DNA of 64,000 bases from Paenalcaligenes sp050487225 (GTDB lineage: Bacteria; Pseudomonadota; Gammaproteobacteria; Burkholderiales; Burkholderiaceae_B). Where the stretch lies: positions 1,550,001-1,614,000 of the forward strand of contig NZ_JBKQGY010000001.1 in the NCBI RefSeq assembly GCF_050487225.1, written 5' to 3'. Both the position numbers and the translations under genes were made by a program. The notes beneath the pieces were generated by a model, which worked only from the letters and a program-made list of their open reading frames with translations, was not told where the DNA came from and made no database searches. Positions 15,325 to 24,728 of the stretch are shown here, piece by piece. Every line of letters starts with the position of its first letter. Position 1 is the first letter of the stretch.

Positions 15325-15915
15325 TTAGGCTGGTGTGGAAGCAGCGCGTGTTGCACGGCTTACCGTTTTCTCTACAGCTTCAGCAGCTTTTTCTGTGGCT
15401 TTAACAGCGGCGTTACGAGCAGCAGTGATATTGGAATCAACCACATCGCTTACTTGGCGGCCAGCTTTAACCATGCTGTCAGCCACGTGAGTGGAGTTCA
15501 GCACAGCAGTTTTCAACACAGCAAAGAAGCTTTCGCTACCGGCTGGAGCATTTTTCTCGGCTTGCTCGATCAGCTGGCTAACTTGCTGTTGGTTTTGGTT
15601 GATTTGAGCTTCTGTCAGGTTGCCCAGATCACGTTGCAGACCAGCAATGATGTCAAACACTTGCTGACTGTAGTTCAGTGCGCCTTCAGCGGAAGGTTGC
15701 AACAATGTAGTAGCGAAGGAAGAAGCTTGCTCTGGGTTTTTCAAGCTAGCAACTTGTTGGCTTTTTTCAGCCAGATTTTCCAAAGAAGATTTGAACACTG
15801 TCAGGTTCAAATCAATCAGCGCTTCAAAACCGGCAAACATGCGATTTTGTGCTGCAACCAAATTATCTAAATTGGCTTTGCCTGTGGCGATGAATTGCTG
15901 TTGTGGGGTGCTCAT
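15325..15915 (-). CDS. phaP: Phasin family protein
   Basis: This 196-residue protein coats polyhydroxyalkanoate granules, controlling their size and surface. The pattern is typical: an N-terminal helical phasin region (ANLDNLVAAQNRMFAGFEALIDLNLTVFKSSLENLAE), repeated Gln-rich helices, then an Ala/Lys-rich tail (AVKATEKAAEAVEKTVSRATRAAS). AGAGG lies about nine bases before the ATG. It is a single-gene unit with its own terminator, as expected of an abundant protein. Confidence 0.93.
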   Translation of the reverse strand: MSTPQQQFIATGKANLDNLVAAQNRMFAGFEALIDLNLTVFKSSLENLAEKSQQVASLKNPEQASSFATTLLQPSAEGALNYSQQVFDIIAGLQRDLGNLTEAQINQNQQQVSQLIEQAEKNAPAGSESFFAVLKTAVLNSTHVADSMVKAGRQVSDVVDSNITAARNAAVKATEKAAEAVEKTVSRATRAASTPA

Positions 15916-16127
15916 GTCGTTAACCTCTGGTGGAGTAAAGTGTAAGGAGACAACTTACGAGGAAGGCTGACCGTTAACGCTACCCTACGGTTACCCTCAT
16001 GCTGCAATGCAACATAACAATCATTTTACATCTTACGCCACTGCGGTCAAGTACATACGACCAAATAGTTGGTTTGCATGCACAACAGAGAGCTTTTTAT
16101 TATCAGTACGTTATATAGATATAAAAA

Positions 16128-16156
16128 AACCGGACTACGTTTTACGGTGTCCGGTT
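16128..16156 (-). terminator. Rho-independent terminator after the IclR gene
   Basis: AACCGGAC (16128-16135) pairs with GTCCGGTT (16149-16156), with an A run at 16123-16129 that reads as U on the minus-strand transcript. It begins six bases beyond the IclR stop. Confidence 0.82.
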
Positions 16157-16161
16157 ATTGT

Positions 16162-16959
16162 TTAGTGACCATGTCCCAAGGCATGCGAAATGGTTTTGGC
16201 CGTGCTCATTAATACAGGTATCCAGTCGTCACGCATGCGCTCGGCCGGAGCTGATAACGATAAGCCTGCTCGCAGTTTACCCGTATCGTCGTAAATCCCA
16301 GCAGCTATGCAACGCACACCTAATTCTAGTTCTTCATTATCCCGCGCATAACCATGTCGTCGTACCAACGCTAGCTCGCGATCCAGGTCTTCGATTTGCG
16401 TAATACTATTGCGTGTCGTGCCTGATAAGCCTGTGCGCATGACGTAAGCACGCACTTGACGACTTTCCCAAGTAGACAAAAACAATTTGCCTGTAGAGGT
16501 TAAATGCAAAGGGGCATGACCACCAATAGCGCGCACTACCTGCATGCCAGAGTTCTCGCTCCACGCACGCTCTACATACACAATTTCGTCTGCTTGCTGC
16601 AAAGACAGGTTTACCGTTTGTCCGGTGATACGATGCAACTCGCGCATAGGTTCTAACGCTACCGCTCGTACGTCCAAGCGACCTTTTACCAACGAGCCTA
16701 ATTCCAGCAAACGCATACCCAAACGGTATAAGCCGCTATCCACACGCTCTACATACCGCCCTACTACCAAATCATTCAGAATTCGGTGGGCAGTAGAGGT
16801 GTGCAGGCCAGTAGCCTTGGAAAGATCTTTAAGGGGAACAGGTTCGGATTGGCGGGCCAATTCATCCAGAAGGATCATGGCGCGCTCCAGTACTTGAATG
16901 GTGATTACACCTGAACCAAACGGAGAACTGGAGGAAGGATTAGTAGCTGGTCGTGACAT
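16162..16959 (-). CDS. IclR-family transcriptional regulator
   Basis: The 265-residue protein has an N-terminal winged helix (VLERAMILLDELARQSEPVPLKDLSKATGLHTSTAHRILNDLV) and the IclR effector domain. That domain includes GLYRLGMRLLELG, VNLSLQQADEIVYVERA, APLHLTSTGKLFLS and ELELGVRCIAAGIYD. Such proteins control aromatic or carboxylic acid degradation genes. No target is evident here: cinA follows upstream on the same strand, 64 bases away from its start. Confidence 0.93.
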   Translation of the reverse strand: MSRPATNPSSSSPFGSGVITIQVLERAMILLDELARQSEPVPLKDLSKATGLHTSTAHRILNDLVVGRYVERVDSGLYRLGMRLLELGSLVKGRLDVRAVALEPMRELHRITGQTVNLSLQQADEIVYVERAWSENSGMQVVRAIGGHAPLHLTSTGKLFLSTWESRQVRAYVMRTGLSGTTRNSITQIEDLDRELALVRRHGYARDNEELELGVRCIAAGIYDDTGKLRAGLSLSAPAERMRDDWIPVLMSTAKTISHALGHGH

Positions 16960-17023
16960 AAGATTATTTGATGCAGCGCAACATTCCCATATTATGGAAA
17001 TGTATCAACTAAAGCAAGTCATT

Positions 17024-17821
17024 TTAGGAAGCGGAGAGCTCACCACCCAAACGCTCTACCTCTAGCCGTAGAAACTGCAATGCAGCCGCGGCTGCTTGAG
17101 CTTCGCCTTTCACACCCAGTTCTATATGGGGGCGACCACCGGCCTCACCGACGCTAGGCAAGCTAAACACTTTGATGCCCGGCCATTGTTGCTCCACCGA
17201 CTCCAATGCTGGTGTGATGCGAGACTCAGGCAAACCAAAGGCCAAAAAGGAATATTCCATGCTGGGCTGTCGGTGCTGTAACGCGCTGTAGCGGGTATCC
17301 AGCGTCCATTTCATCATGGGCCATGCCATCACCGGAAAACCGGGCATGAAGGTATGGTTCTGAATGAAAAACCCGGGGATTTTATTGAATGGGTTAGGGA
17401 CGATTTCTGCCCCTTCTGGAAACACACCCATCTGCAAACGCTGCTGGTTTTCAGGGTGGTTAGGATCAGCACTGCCTTTACCAGCGGCGGCCATTTCTTG
17501 GCTACGCTCGTTAATCAGCGCAGCAGCCTCGGGGTGCAACTGTAGTGGCACACCTAATGCACGCGCGGCTGATTGACGAGTTTGGTCATCGGGCGTTGCA
17601 CCAATACCGCCACAACAGAACACAATATCGGGCGTCGCAAAACTACGGCGCAAGGTTTCTTCTATGTGTGCGGGATCATCAGAAATGATTTCTGCGCCAC
17701 TGAGTCGCATGCCACGCTGTGCCAACATCTCTACCAAGCTTGAGAAATGCTTGTCTTGACGTCGTCCAGAAAGAATTTCATCGCCAATAATAATCAGGCG
17801 AATTCGTTGTTGCTCTGCCAT
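17024..17821 (-). CDS. CinA/MoCF-domain protein (molybdopterin-binding fold)
   Basis: This 265-residue protein has the MoaB/Mog-like COG1058 domain at its N-terminus. IIIGDEILSGRRQDKHFSSLVEMLAQRG, the phosphate-binding FCCGGIGATPDDQT, and FPEGAEIVPNP with KIPGFFIQNHTFMPGFPVM are clear. The C-terminal PncC (nicotinamide-nucleotide deamidase) domain of full CinA is absent, as in many betaproteobacterial homologues. COG1058 domains hydrolyse ADP-ribose or act in NAD repair in some bacteria; the function here is not certain. Confidence 0.9.
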   Translation of the reverse strand: MAEQQRIRLIIIGDEILSGRRQDKHFSSLVEMLAQRGMRLSGAEIISDDPAHIEETLRRSFATPDIVFCCGGIGATPDDQTRQSAARALGVPLQLHPEAAALINERSQEMAAAGKGSADPNHPENQQRLQMGVFPEGAEIVPNPFNKIPGFFIQNHTFMPGFPVMAWPMMKWTLDTRYSALQHRQPSMEYSFLAFGLPESRITPALESVEQQWPGIKVFSLPSVGEAGGRPHIELGVKGEAQAAAAALQFLRLEVERLGGELSAS

Positions 17822-17854
17822 GCCGTACGCTATCCCATCAATGACAAAAGGCCA

Positions 17855-18643
17855 TTATCCTCTAGTTAGGCGCTCTTGAGAACGTAACTGATGCAATTGC
17901 TGTAACGAGAAATGAGAAAAGGCCAACGCCGAGAACACTGGCAACACTAACCACGCCGGTGGTAAAAAGTTTAACAACGCCATCGCCAGCCCTAAGAGCC
18001 AGTATTCACGCTTGTTTTTGGCCATAATCTCATCGCGCTCCGCCCCATCCGCATGCTCAACCAGCGAGTCCATGCGCAGCAAACGGGTAAACAAGAAGCT
18101 ACCCCAAAACAACGGCACTAAGAATCCCAAAAAGGGAATGAGCCACAGTGGCATGGTTAATACCCAACCCACCATAAAAATAATACCCACACTGATCGCA
18201 TTCGATACGCTCAACAACGTGGCATTACTGCTTTCTTGTTTTAAATCTGGATAGTATTTTTGCTGCACATGCGCCAGCGCCAAGGGCATCACAAAGATAG
18301 AGGCCACAATCATGCCTAGCGCACCAGAAGCGGGAAAAATAATCAGCACCACAATAATAGGGATCAGGCTCGCGCTTAAGCTAAACCAGCTCAACCAACC
18401 TTGTTGCGCAAACCAACCATCTGTCTGGTTCAACCATTCTGAGTGGTTCATCCAATTGCCTACATAGAGGCTCAAAGGGGTCCACAACGTCCAGAGCATG
18501 ATGATCACCCCCACCAATGCCACCACTATAGGCAGTAGCAAAGCCGCCAGCATTTTGGGGTGTAACTGTGAAACAGCGGCTTGTTTGAGAGTAAACAGCA
18601 CGCGTCCCACGCTAGAAGAAAAAGAGTGTTGCGTCGTCATCAA
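17855..18643 (-). CDS. EI24-domain membrane protein (CysZ-like)
   Basis: This 262-residue inner-membrane protein has about five hydrophobic helices, and a block around WLIPFLGFLVPLFWGSFLFTRLLRMDSLVEHA followed by REYWLLGLAMALLNFLPPAWLVLPVFSALAF. This pattern is that of the EI24/CysZ superfamily, of which CysZ takes up sulfate. No sulfate-assimilation gene is next to it, so the substrate is open. It lies 33 bases upstream of the cinA-like gene on the same strand. Confidence 0.82.
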   Translation of the reverse strand: MMTTQHSFSSSVGRVLFTLKQAAVSQLHPKMLAALLLPIVVALVGVIIMLWTLWTPLSLYVGNWMNHSEWLNQTDGWFAQQGWLSWFSLSASLIPIIVVLIIFPASGALGMIVASIFVMPLALAHVQQKYYPDLKQESSNATLLSVSNAISVGIIFMVGWVLTMPLWLIPFLGFLVPLFWGSFLFTRLLRMDSLVEHADGAERDEIMAKNKREYWLLGLAMALLNFLPPAWLVLPVFSALAFSHFSLQQLHQLRSQERLTRG

Positions 18644-18719
18644 AACATCTACAAAGGTTGAATGGGGCTATGATAATGCATACTTAGACACTTCTAACTT
18701 GTAACGTTCAACACCCGCC

Positions 18720-19106
18720 ATGCATTTTTTACCTGACGACCTACCAGCCCTGCAACAACGTCTACAAGGGCCACACCCAGAACTGTTGGTAGTGTGTTAC
18801 TGCGCCGCATGGTGCAAAACCTGTACGGCCTATCAACCACTGTTCACGTCATTAAGTGCACAGTATCCGCAGGCCGTGTTTGTATGGGTAGATGTGGAAG
18901 AAAATGAAGAACTGCTGGGCGATGCCGACGTAGACGACTTCCCCACGCTATTAGTGCAAAACAGCCAAGGCACACTGTTTTTTGGCAGCGTATTGCCGCA
19001 CATAGAGCATTTACAACGTTTGCTGGATCACGCCGCAGAGATGCCCGTGCTCACTAACACGGGCCCTGGGCAATTTACTGACTTAGTAGCGACCGCCGCC
19101 AAGTAA
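18720..19106 (+). CDS. Thioredoxin-family protein
   Basis: The 128-residue protein has the redox motif Trp31-Cys32-Lys-Thr-Cys35 in a thioredoxin fold (VVCYCAAWCKTC, then VFVWVDVEENEELLGDADVDDFPTLLV with the cis-Pro). There is no signal peptide, so it acts in the cytoplasm. Cys26 and Cys28 just before the motif are unusual extra cysteines. Its last 24 bases overlap the convergent helicase gene. Confidence 0.88.
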   Translation: MHFLPDDLPALQQRLQGPHPELLVVCYCAAWCKTCTAYQPLFTSLSAQYPQAVFVWVDVEENEELLGDADVDDFPTLLVQNSQGTLFFGSVLPHIEHLQRLLDHAAEMPVLTNTGPGQFTDLVATAAK

Positions 19107-20459
19107 CACCCCTACCGAACGCTTACGGGTCTCGCCATTACCAGAGCGGGACTCTTGCGTGGTACTAGGTGCTGCAGATTGGGGCTGATAAGGCTTGGTA
19201 AAGAAATCATCCAGCGGTGCTTGATTGCGGCTGTAGCTACGACGGTTGTTGCTGCTATTACTGTTACCGTTGTGATTGCTACGCTCGCGAGGCTCAGCCA
19301 ACTGTGGTGTTTCTTGTTTGATCTTCCGGCCAATCAGTTTCTCGATGGCATCCAATAAAGGCTGCTCAGCAGGTGAGTACAACGAAAAGGCCTCACCACT
19401 TGCCCCTGCACGACCTGTACGACCAATTCGGTGCACGTAATCTTCAGCGCTAAATGGTAAGTCTACGTTGATCACGCAAGGCACACCGGCCACATCCAGA
19501 CCACGCGCAGCAACGTCAGTCGCCACCAACACATCTAACTCTTCTGCTTTAAACGCATCCAGTACTTTCATGCGCTCAAGCTGGCTTTTGTTACCGTGAA
19601 TGGATTCGGCTTTCAAGCCATCACGTTCCAGCTCACGTGCTAGACGTGCTGCACCGGCTTTGGTATTGGTGAACGCAATCACTTGCTTTAAGCCTTTGGA
19701 CTTCACGATATGGCTAACCGCTGCACGTTTCTGCTCGGGGCGTAAAGCGTACACCACCTGAGTCACCGTATCAGCCGTCGCGTTGCGCGCAGCCACTTCG
19801 ATGGTGACAGGGTCACGCAAGAAGTTAGAAGCCAACTTGCGGATTTCTGGGCTAAAGGTAGCCGAGAACAACAAGCTTTGGCGCTGCTTAGGCAGCATCT
19901 GCACAATACGCAACAAGTCGGGCATGAAGCCCATGTCTAGCATACGATCGGCCTCATCCAGCACCAAAATGCCGACCTGAGACAGATTCACCGTTTTTTG
20001 TTCAATGTGATCCAACAAGCGCCCTGGTGTGGCCACCAGAATTTCACACCCACGACGTAGCGTATCTTTCTGAGGCGCAATATCTACACCACCAAACACG
20101 ACTGCCGAACGTAGCGGCGTACCTTGTGTATATAAACGCACGCTAGCAGCGACTTGGTCGGCTAACTCACGCGTGGGTGTCAGGATCAATGCGCGCACGG
20201 GGTGGCGTGCAGGCGAAGCACTGCTATTCGCCAATGGCATCAGCCTATGCAGGATAGGCAACGAGAACGCAGCCGTTTTACCAGTTCCTGTTTGTGCCGC
20301 CCCCATCACATCTCGGCCATCCATAACCGGAGGCAAAGCTTGCGCTTGTATGGGCGTAGGTTGACTATAGCCAGCGCCTAAGACGGCAGCAAGAATGGCC
20401 GGATGTAGGCCAAAGTCAGAAAAAGATTGTGTAACGTCGAAACTTGTGGCTTCTTTCAT
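19083..20459 (-). CDS. rhlE: DEAD-box RNA helicase, RhlE-like
   Basis: The 458-residue ATP-dependent RNA helicase has the Q motif (FSDFGLHPAILAAVLGAGYSQPTPIQ), motif I AQTGTGKT, Ia PTRELADQV, II DEADRMLDMGF, III SAT, and V-VI RGLDVAGVP with HRIGRTGRAG. The low-complexity tail is rich in Asn, Ser and Arg and ends GVLLGGGRY. The ATG at 20459 is chosen because family sequence begins there; an upstream TTG at 20510 would add 17 residues. RhlE proteins act in ribosome assembly and RNA turnover. Confidence 0.93.
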   Translation of the reverse strand: MKEATSFDVTQSFSDFGLHPAILAAVLGAGYSQPTPIQAQALPPVMDGRDVMGAAQTGTGKTAAFSLPILHRLMPLANSSASPARHPVRALILTPTRELADQVAASVRLYTQGTPLRSAVVFGGVDIAPQKDTLRRGCEILVATPGRLLDHIEQKTVNLSQVGILVLDEADRMLDMGFMPDLLRIVQMLPKQRQSLLFSATFSPEIRKLASNFLRDPVTIEVAARNATADTVTQVVYALRPEQKRAAVSHIVKSKGLKQVIAFTNTKAGAARLARELERDGLKAESIHGNKSQLERMKVLDAFKAEELDVLVATDVAARGLDVAGVPCVINVDLPFSAEDYVHRIGRTGRAGASGEAFSLYSPAEQPLLDAIEKLIGRKIKQETPQLAEPRERSNHNGNSNSSNNRRSYSRNQAPLDDFFTKPYQPQSAAPSTTQESRSGNGETRKRSVGVLLGGGRY

Positions 20460-20567
20460 GGAAAAAGTATAAGACCTGAGTGGCGTGTCATCAGGTGAAT
20501 GCAAGGGCAACGGAGCATCATCACGATGCCATCCCGTTTACTATATGGGCCCGAGGCAGGCCGGCAA

Positions 20568-20906
20568 TCAGGCAAAGAAGTACTTCAACAGCCAAAACAT
20601 CACCATACCCGCAATAATCACGACAAGCGTGTTACGTGTACGCAAATAAGCCAGTACCGCAAAAATTGCTGCAATTGCCTTGATATCAATTTCAGGGGAA
20701 CTGCCTGCTCGCCAGGGCAGAAGTTCAGGAACAATAATAGCAATCAGTGCTGCCACCGGTGCGTAACGCAACGCTCGGCGTACCGAGTCCGGCAATGGTA
20801 GGTGGTCACCAATTAACCAATAACCGGAGCGGGTTATCAAGCTGCATACAAATAGCAACCCTATAACCGCTAAAACATACCAATCATACTGCCATTGCGT
20901 ACTCAT
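20568..20906 (-). CDS. azlD: AzlD-family branched-chain amino acid transport subunit
   Basis: This 112-residue membrane protein has four hydrophobic helices and the AzlD pattern ITRSGYWLIG, RRALRYAPVAALIAIIVPELL and LRTRNTLVVIIAGMVMFWLL. AzlD is the small partner of AzlC in exporting branched-chain or related amino acids. It overlaps azlC by four bases (ATGA), so the two are coupled. Confidence 0.93.
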   Translation of the reverse strand: MSTQWQYDWYVLAVIGLLFVCSLITRSGYWLIGDHLPLPDSVRRALRYAPVAALIAIIVPELLPWRAGSSPEIDIKAIAAIFAVLAYLRTRNTLVVIIAGMVMFWLLKYFFA

Positions 20907-21646
20907 GGGGTCGTCCTCTTGCGTTGCAGTTGTTCAACTACCACGCCCGCTATCACGCCACAGATGACGGCAGCAAGCAAGCCTAAGCGCAGTGGCAACA
21001 GCTGCCCAGCCCATGCCACAACACCCGCTACAACGAGACAGGCAAAGAGCGGACGCGTTGCTACCAACGGTAACAAAACGGCTAGCAACGCCAATACAGC
21101 CGCAAACTCTAGCGACCAATCATCAGGAATAAAGGTGCCAAAAAAGATACCCGCAATAGACGCTACCTGCCAAACAATCCAGCCAGGAACAACGGCGCCC
21201 ATCAAGTACCACACGTGCTGAGGAATGCCACGTTGAGCACTCTCGCCAAAACGTGCCATGAATAATACAAAACTAATATCGCCAGTCAGATAGCCCAAGC
21301 CTAAACGCTTCTTCCAACTTAAGTGCCTAAAGAAGGGATACATCGCGGCAGAGAAAATCACAAACCGTATATTCACAATACAGGCCGCCACAAAGACCAA
21401 CCATAACGGTGAACGAGATTCGATCAGAGGAAGCGACGTTAGCTGCGCCGAGCCGGCATACACCAACACGGTCATCCAAGAAGCCATCGCTTCTGTGAGG
21501 CCAGATTTCAGCATAGCTACGCCTGTCACAAACCCCCACACGGAGGTAGCGATCATGGTGGGCAGCAAGTCTTGAACGCCTTGCATAAACCACGACCGCC
21601 GCGTTGCATCCGGCCAGTGCTGTTTTATTTTTCTAATTGCTCCCAC
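20903..21646 (-). CDS. azlC: AzlC-family amino acid exporter, large subunit
   Basis: This 247-residue inner-membrane protein carries the AzlC hallmarks: LLPTMIATSVWGFVTGVAMLKSGL, AMASWMTVLVYAGSAQL, VNIRFVIFSAAMYPFF and GYLTGDISFVLFM. It pairs with AzlD. The start is a GTG at 21646 with AAGG very close by, so initiation slightly further in is possible. The 222-base region upstream is shared with the divergent zinc-finger gene. Confidence 0.93.
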   Translation of the reverse strand: MGAIRKIKQHWPDATRRSWFMQGVQDLLPTMIATSVWGFVTGVAMLKSGLTEAMASWMTVLVYAGSAQLTSLPLIESRSPLWLVFVAACIVNIRFVIFSAAMYPFFRHLSWKKRLGLGYLTGDISFVLFMARFGESAQRGIPQHVWYLMGAVVPGWIVWQVASIAGIFFGTFIPDDWSLEFAAVLALLAVLLPLVATRPLFACLVVAGVVAWAGQLLPLRLGLLAAVICGVIAGVVVEQLQRKRTTP

Positions 21647-21868
21647 AACCTTTTCTCTACACGCAGTTTCTATGCATTCATGTGGATAAATGGTAGCGCA
21701 ATTCCCCTACACACCCCATACGCAACCACGGTGCTATGGGATCAAAACAACAAACTGCTCGTACACCAAACAGAAACCAAACAGAATCTTACTGAACTGC
21801 CTAAGCCCGCATGGGCTTGCTACAATAGACGGCATGGAAAAATCACCTTGTTGATACAGGATCGCACC

Positions 21869-22063
21869 ATGAGCAACACGCAACACCAAAACGACATTAT
21901 CGAAGTACCTAGCGAAGACCTTCCCGTACATTGCCCTGGTCCACACACACCATTGTGGAATATGCACCCACGCGTATTTATCGATACCAGCAAAACCGGC
22001 GAAGCTAGCTGTCCTTACTGCGGTACTACGTACAAAGTGATCGGTGATCATTCTCACCACTAA
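21869..22063 (+). CDS. Small zinc-finger protein (CHCC type)
   Basis: The ATG at 21869, after AGGA, gives a 64-residue protein; upstream in-frame sequence does not look coding. It has Cys22, His36-like positions and a C-terminal Cys48-Pro-Tyr-Cys51-Gly knuckle. The pattern PRVFIDTSKTGEASCPYCGTTYKV is that of the zf-CHCC family related to mitochondrial complex I subunit NDUFS6. In Burkholderiales these are short free-standing proteins of uncertain role. Confidence 0.86.
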   Translation: MSNTQHQNDIIEVPSEDLPVHCPGPHTPLWNMHPRVFIDTSKTGEASCPYCGTTYKVIGDHSHH

Positions 22064-22130
22064 ACTTTTCACGTCCACTGCTGCCTAGCATGACTGCCTG
22101 CTTAGGCTCATCTCCATTACGCTTCATCTT

Positions 22131-23222
22131 GTGACAGCCAAACTCGACCTCTCGCCGTGCCCTCTCCCCGTCTGGTTACCCGGAGGACACCTGCAAACCA
22201 TTTACAGCGCGTATTGTGCCCAACACCACAATATTGCGTTTGTACGAGAACGCGTGGACACACCTGATGGCGACTTCGTTGATTTAGATTGGGCTGGCCC
22301 CGGTTTATTTGCCGACCGCCTTGCCGATGGCACCATGGCGGGCAAAGACGCCCATCTGCAAAAAACGGCCGCGCGTCGTTGGCTGCAACCCGAAGATTGG
22401 AAAAGCCTGTCACAGCACCAAAATCTACAAGCCCTGATTTTATTTCACGGCTTAGAAGGCAGTAGCGACAGCCATTACGCTCAAGCCATCGCCCAATACT
22501 TTCGTGCGCGCGGCTGGGTAGTTGTGGTGGCCCATTTCCGAGGCTGTTCTGGGTTTCCTAACCGTATGGCCCGTGCCTACTACTCCGGTGACAGTGACGA
22601 AATTTCGTTCATGCTGCAAACCGTACGACAACGCCTACCCCAAGCCAGTTGGCATACAGTAGGGGTATCGTTAGGCGGCAATGCCATGCTCAAGCATTTG
22701 GGCGAACATGCCGAACAAACCGACTGGATCAAAGCCAGCGCAGCCGTTTCCGTACCCACCGACTTAGTAGCCTGTGGCGAACGTTTATCGACGGGATTTG
22801 TAGGCCGCTATATTTACTGTCCGTATTTTCTACGTAGCATGAAAAGCAAGATTTTCGACAAATCACGCCGCTTCCCCGGCATGATCGATATCCTGCGCCT
22901 AAACCATGCACGTACGTTGCGTGACTTTGATGATGTGTACACAGCACCCATGCACGGTTTCAAACATGCACTGGAATACTGGACCAAATCATCCAGTAAA
23001 CAGTTTTTGAATCGCATTCAACTACCTACGTTGGTACTGAATGCACGCAACGACCCCTTTGTGCCGCCTAGCTCCTTACCTACCCTGCAAGACGTGTCTG
23101 AACACGTAGTGCTGCACCAACCTTCTCAAGGTGGGCATGTGGGCTTCACTACTGGGGCGTTTCCCGGCAACATCAATTGGTTGCCGGCACGATTAGCGCT
23201 ATTTTTTGAAACCGGCCAATAA
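22131..23222 (+). CDS. YheT-like alpha/beta hydrolase
   Basis: The 363-residue protein belongs to the YheT/ABHD1-3 esterase group. PVWLPGGHLQTIYSA at the N-terminus is diagnostic. ALILFHGLEGSSDSHYA, VVVAHFRGCSGF, the nucleophile elbow VGVSLGGNAMLKHLGE (Ser), LVLNARNDPFVP and a late GGHVGFTTG with His complete the triad region. It starts with GTG. Substrate is unknown. It is convergent with the M48 protease gene two bases away. Confidence 0.92.
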   Translation: MTAKLDLSPCPLPVWLPGGHLQTIYSAYCAQHHNIAFVRERVDTPDGDFVDLDWAGPGLFADRLADGTMAGKDAHLQKTAARRWLQPEDWKSLSQHQNLQALILFHGLEGSSDSHYAQAIAQYFRARGWVVVVAHFRGCSGFPNRMARAYYSGDSDEISFMLQTVRQRLPQASWHTVGVSLGGNAMLKHLGEHAEQTDWIKASAAVSVPTDLVACGERLSTGFVGRYIYCPYFLRSMKSKIFDKSRRFPGMIDILRLNHARTLRDFDDVYTAPMHGFKHALEYWTKSSSKQFLNRIQLPTLVLNARNDPFVPPSSLPTLQDVSEHVVLHQPSQGGHVGFTTGAFPGNINWLPARLALFFETGQ

Positions 23223-23224
23223 GC

Positions 23225-24712
23225 TTAAGAACGGAAACGTTCTAACAATAAGCGTTCGGATTCTAAGCGGCTACGCAACTCTCTAATTTGCACATCCAGT
23301 TCAGACTGCTCATAGAAGTCTTTACTGCGTGAGCGTGCTTGCTGCAACTGCTCGACCGCCGTAGGTAGCGCACCAATCATTTGGTAGTACTTCGCCATGG
23401 CCTTACGAGCCGCGATGGGTTCGCCCAAACGCTCATAGCCCTCGGCCAAGAACTTTTGAAACTGTGGAATATGCGGCCACTTGCGTAACACTGTCGTGAG
23501 GTAATCCACCGCTTGCTGCTCTTGGCGCTGTTGCTGCAACGACTGCACATACACCAACGCTACGGCTTGGCTATCCGGCCACCGACGGCGTGCTTGATCT
23601 GCCAATGTGGCTGCTTGCTGGAACTCGCCTTGGCCTTGCGCTAGGTTAATCGCCAACACATCTAACGCGCTAGACTGGTAACGCCCACCATCTCGCGCTG
23701 CCGTTAAATGCTGTTCAGCGGTAGCAAAATCCCTGCGCTGCCACGCGGCATACGCTAAACCGTACTCAGCCGCTGATCGCTGCACACCACTACCACTTTC
23801 AGCCTCGCTGCGCATGGCTTGCATGGCATTTTGCAGATTACTTCCGCTTTTAGCCTGTATGACTCGCAGTGCCGCACGCACATACCAGAAGGTAGGATCT
23901 TGGTGGAAGTTCTCTCTGCTCAGTGACGTTATACGGCTTTCTATGTCAGACAAACGCTGCAATGATAACGGGTGAGTACTGGCATACACATTACGCGGCC
24001 CTTCATTCAAACGCGATACTTCCATCAAACGTTTGAACATATCTGCCATACCGGTAGGGTCGTACCCTGCTTTCTGTAGCATCTGAAAGCCTACCCGGTC
24101 AGCCTCTTGCTCAGCCTGTCTAGAAAACCCCAACTGTCTATCTATAGCAGCCGCTTGACCAAAAGTAGCCACCCCCATCGCTAAATCCGCACTACCGGAT
24201 AAGGCGGCTAGCAACGCACCCACCATCGCCGCAATCATAATATGACCCGATTGCGAGCTTTGCGTCATACCGCGTGCAATGTGGCGTTGTGCTACGTGGG
24301 CGATCTCGTGCCCTATTACAGACGCGAGTTCAGCCTCACTTTTAGAGGCCAACACCAGGCCACTGTTAATACCTATATAACCACCCGGCAACGCAAACGC
24401 GTTGATCTCCGGATCACGCAGCGCAAAGATGGTGATGTTCTGCTGCAATGAGTCGGGCGCATGTTTAGCTAGACGCTGACCTACTTCACTCAAATACTGC
24501 TCAACCATCAGGTCAGCAATATAGGTAGGGTCGCGACGCCCTTGCTCCATGATGGCATCGCCCAGCAACTTTTCTAACCCAGGCGTTAACTCTGCACCGG
24601 ATGCCGCTCCCATAGACGGTATGCCTGCAGGCTGAGCCTGAACCATCATGGTAGGTTGTACTAATAGGGAAAGCGCCAGCGCTGATGACAGCAAAGTTCG
24701 CTTGAAACTCAT
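23225..24712 (-). CDS. M48 metalloprotease with TPR domain (BepA/YfgC-like)
   Basis: The ATG at 24712 is preferred, with AAGGA six bases upstream, giving 495 residues. A signal peptide (about 1-26, ending VQAQ) sends it to the periplasm. The zinc site HEIAH is at about 135-139, with the third ligand in QAEQEADRVGFQML. The C-terminal half is a run of TPR-like helices. This is the layout of BepA, which assembles or degrades outer-membrane proteins such as LptD and BamA. It follows ctaG on the same strand. Confidence 0.92.
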   Translation of the reverse strand: MSFKRTLLSSALALSLLVQPTMMVQAQPAGIPSMGAASGAELTPGLEKLLGDAIMEQGRRDPTYIADLMVEQYLSEVGQRLAKHAPDSLQQNITIFALRDPEINAFALPGGYIGINSGLVLASKSEAELASVIGHEIAHVAQRHIARGMTQSSQSGHIMIAAMVGALLAALSGSADLAMGVATFGQAAAIDRQLGFSRQAEQEADRVGFQMLQKAGYDPTGMADMFKRLMEVSRLNEGPRNVYASTHPLSLQRLSDIESRITSLSRENFHQDPTFWYVRAALRVIQAKSGSNLQNAMQAMRSEAESGSGVQRSAAEYGLAYAAWQRRDFATAEQHLTAARDGGRYQSSALDVLAINLAQGQGEFQQAATLADQARRRWPDSQAVALVYVQSLQQQRQEQQAVDYLTTVLRKWPHIPQFQKFLAEGYERLGEPIAARKAMAKYYQMIGALPTAVEQLQQARSRSKDFYEQSELDVQIRELRSRLESERLLLERFRS

Positions 24713-24728
24713 AACCATTCCTTCCGAG

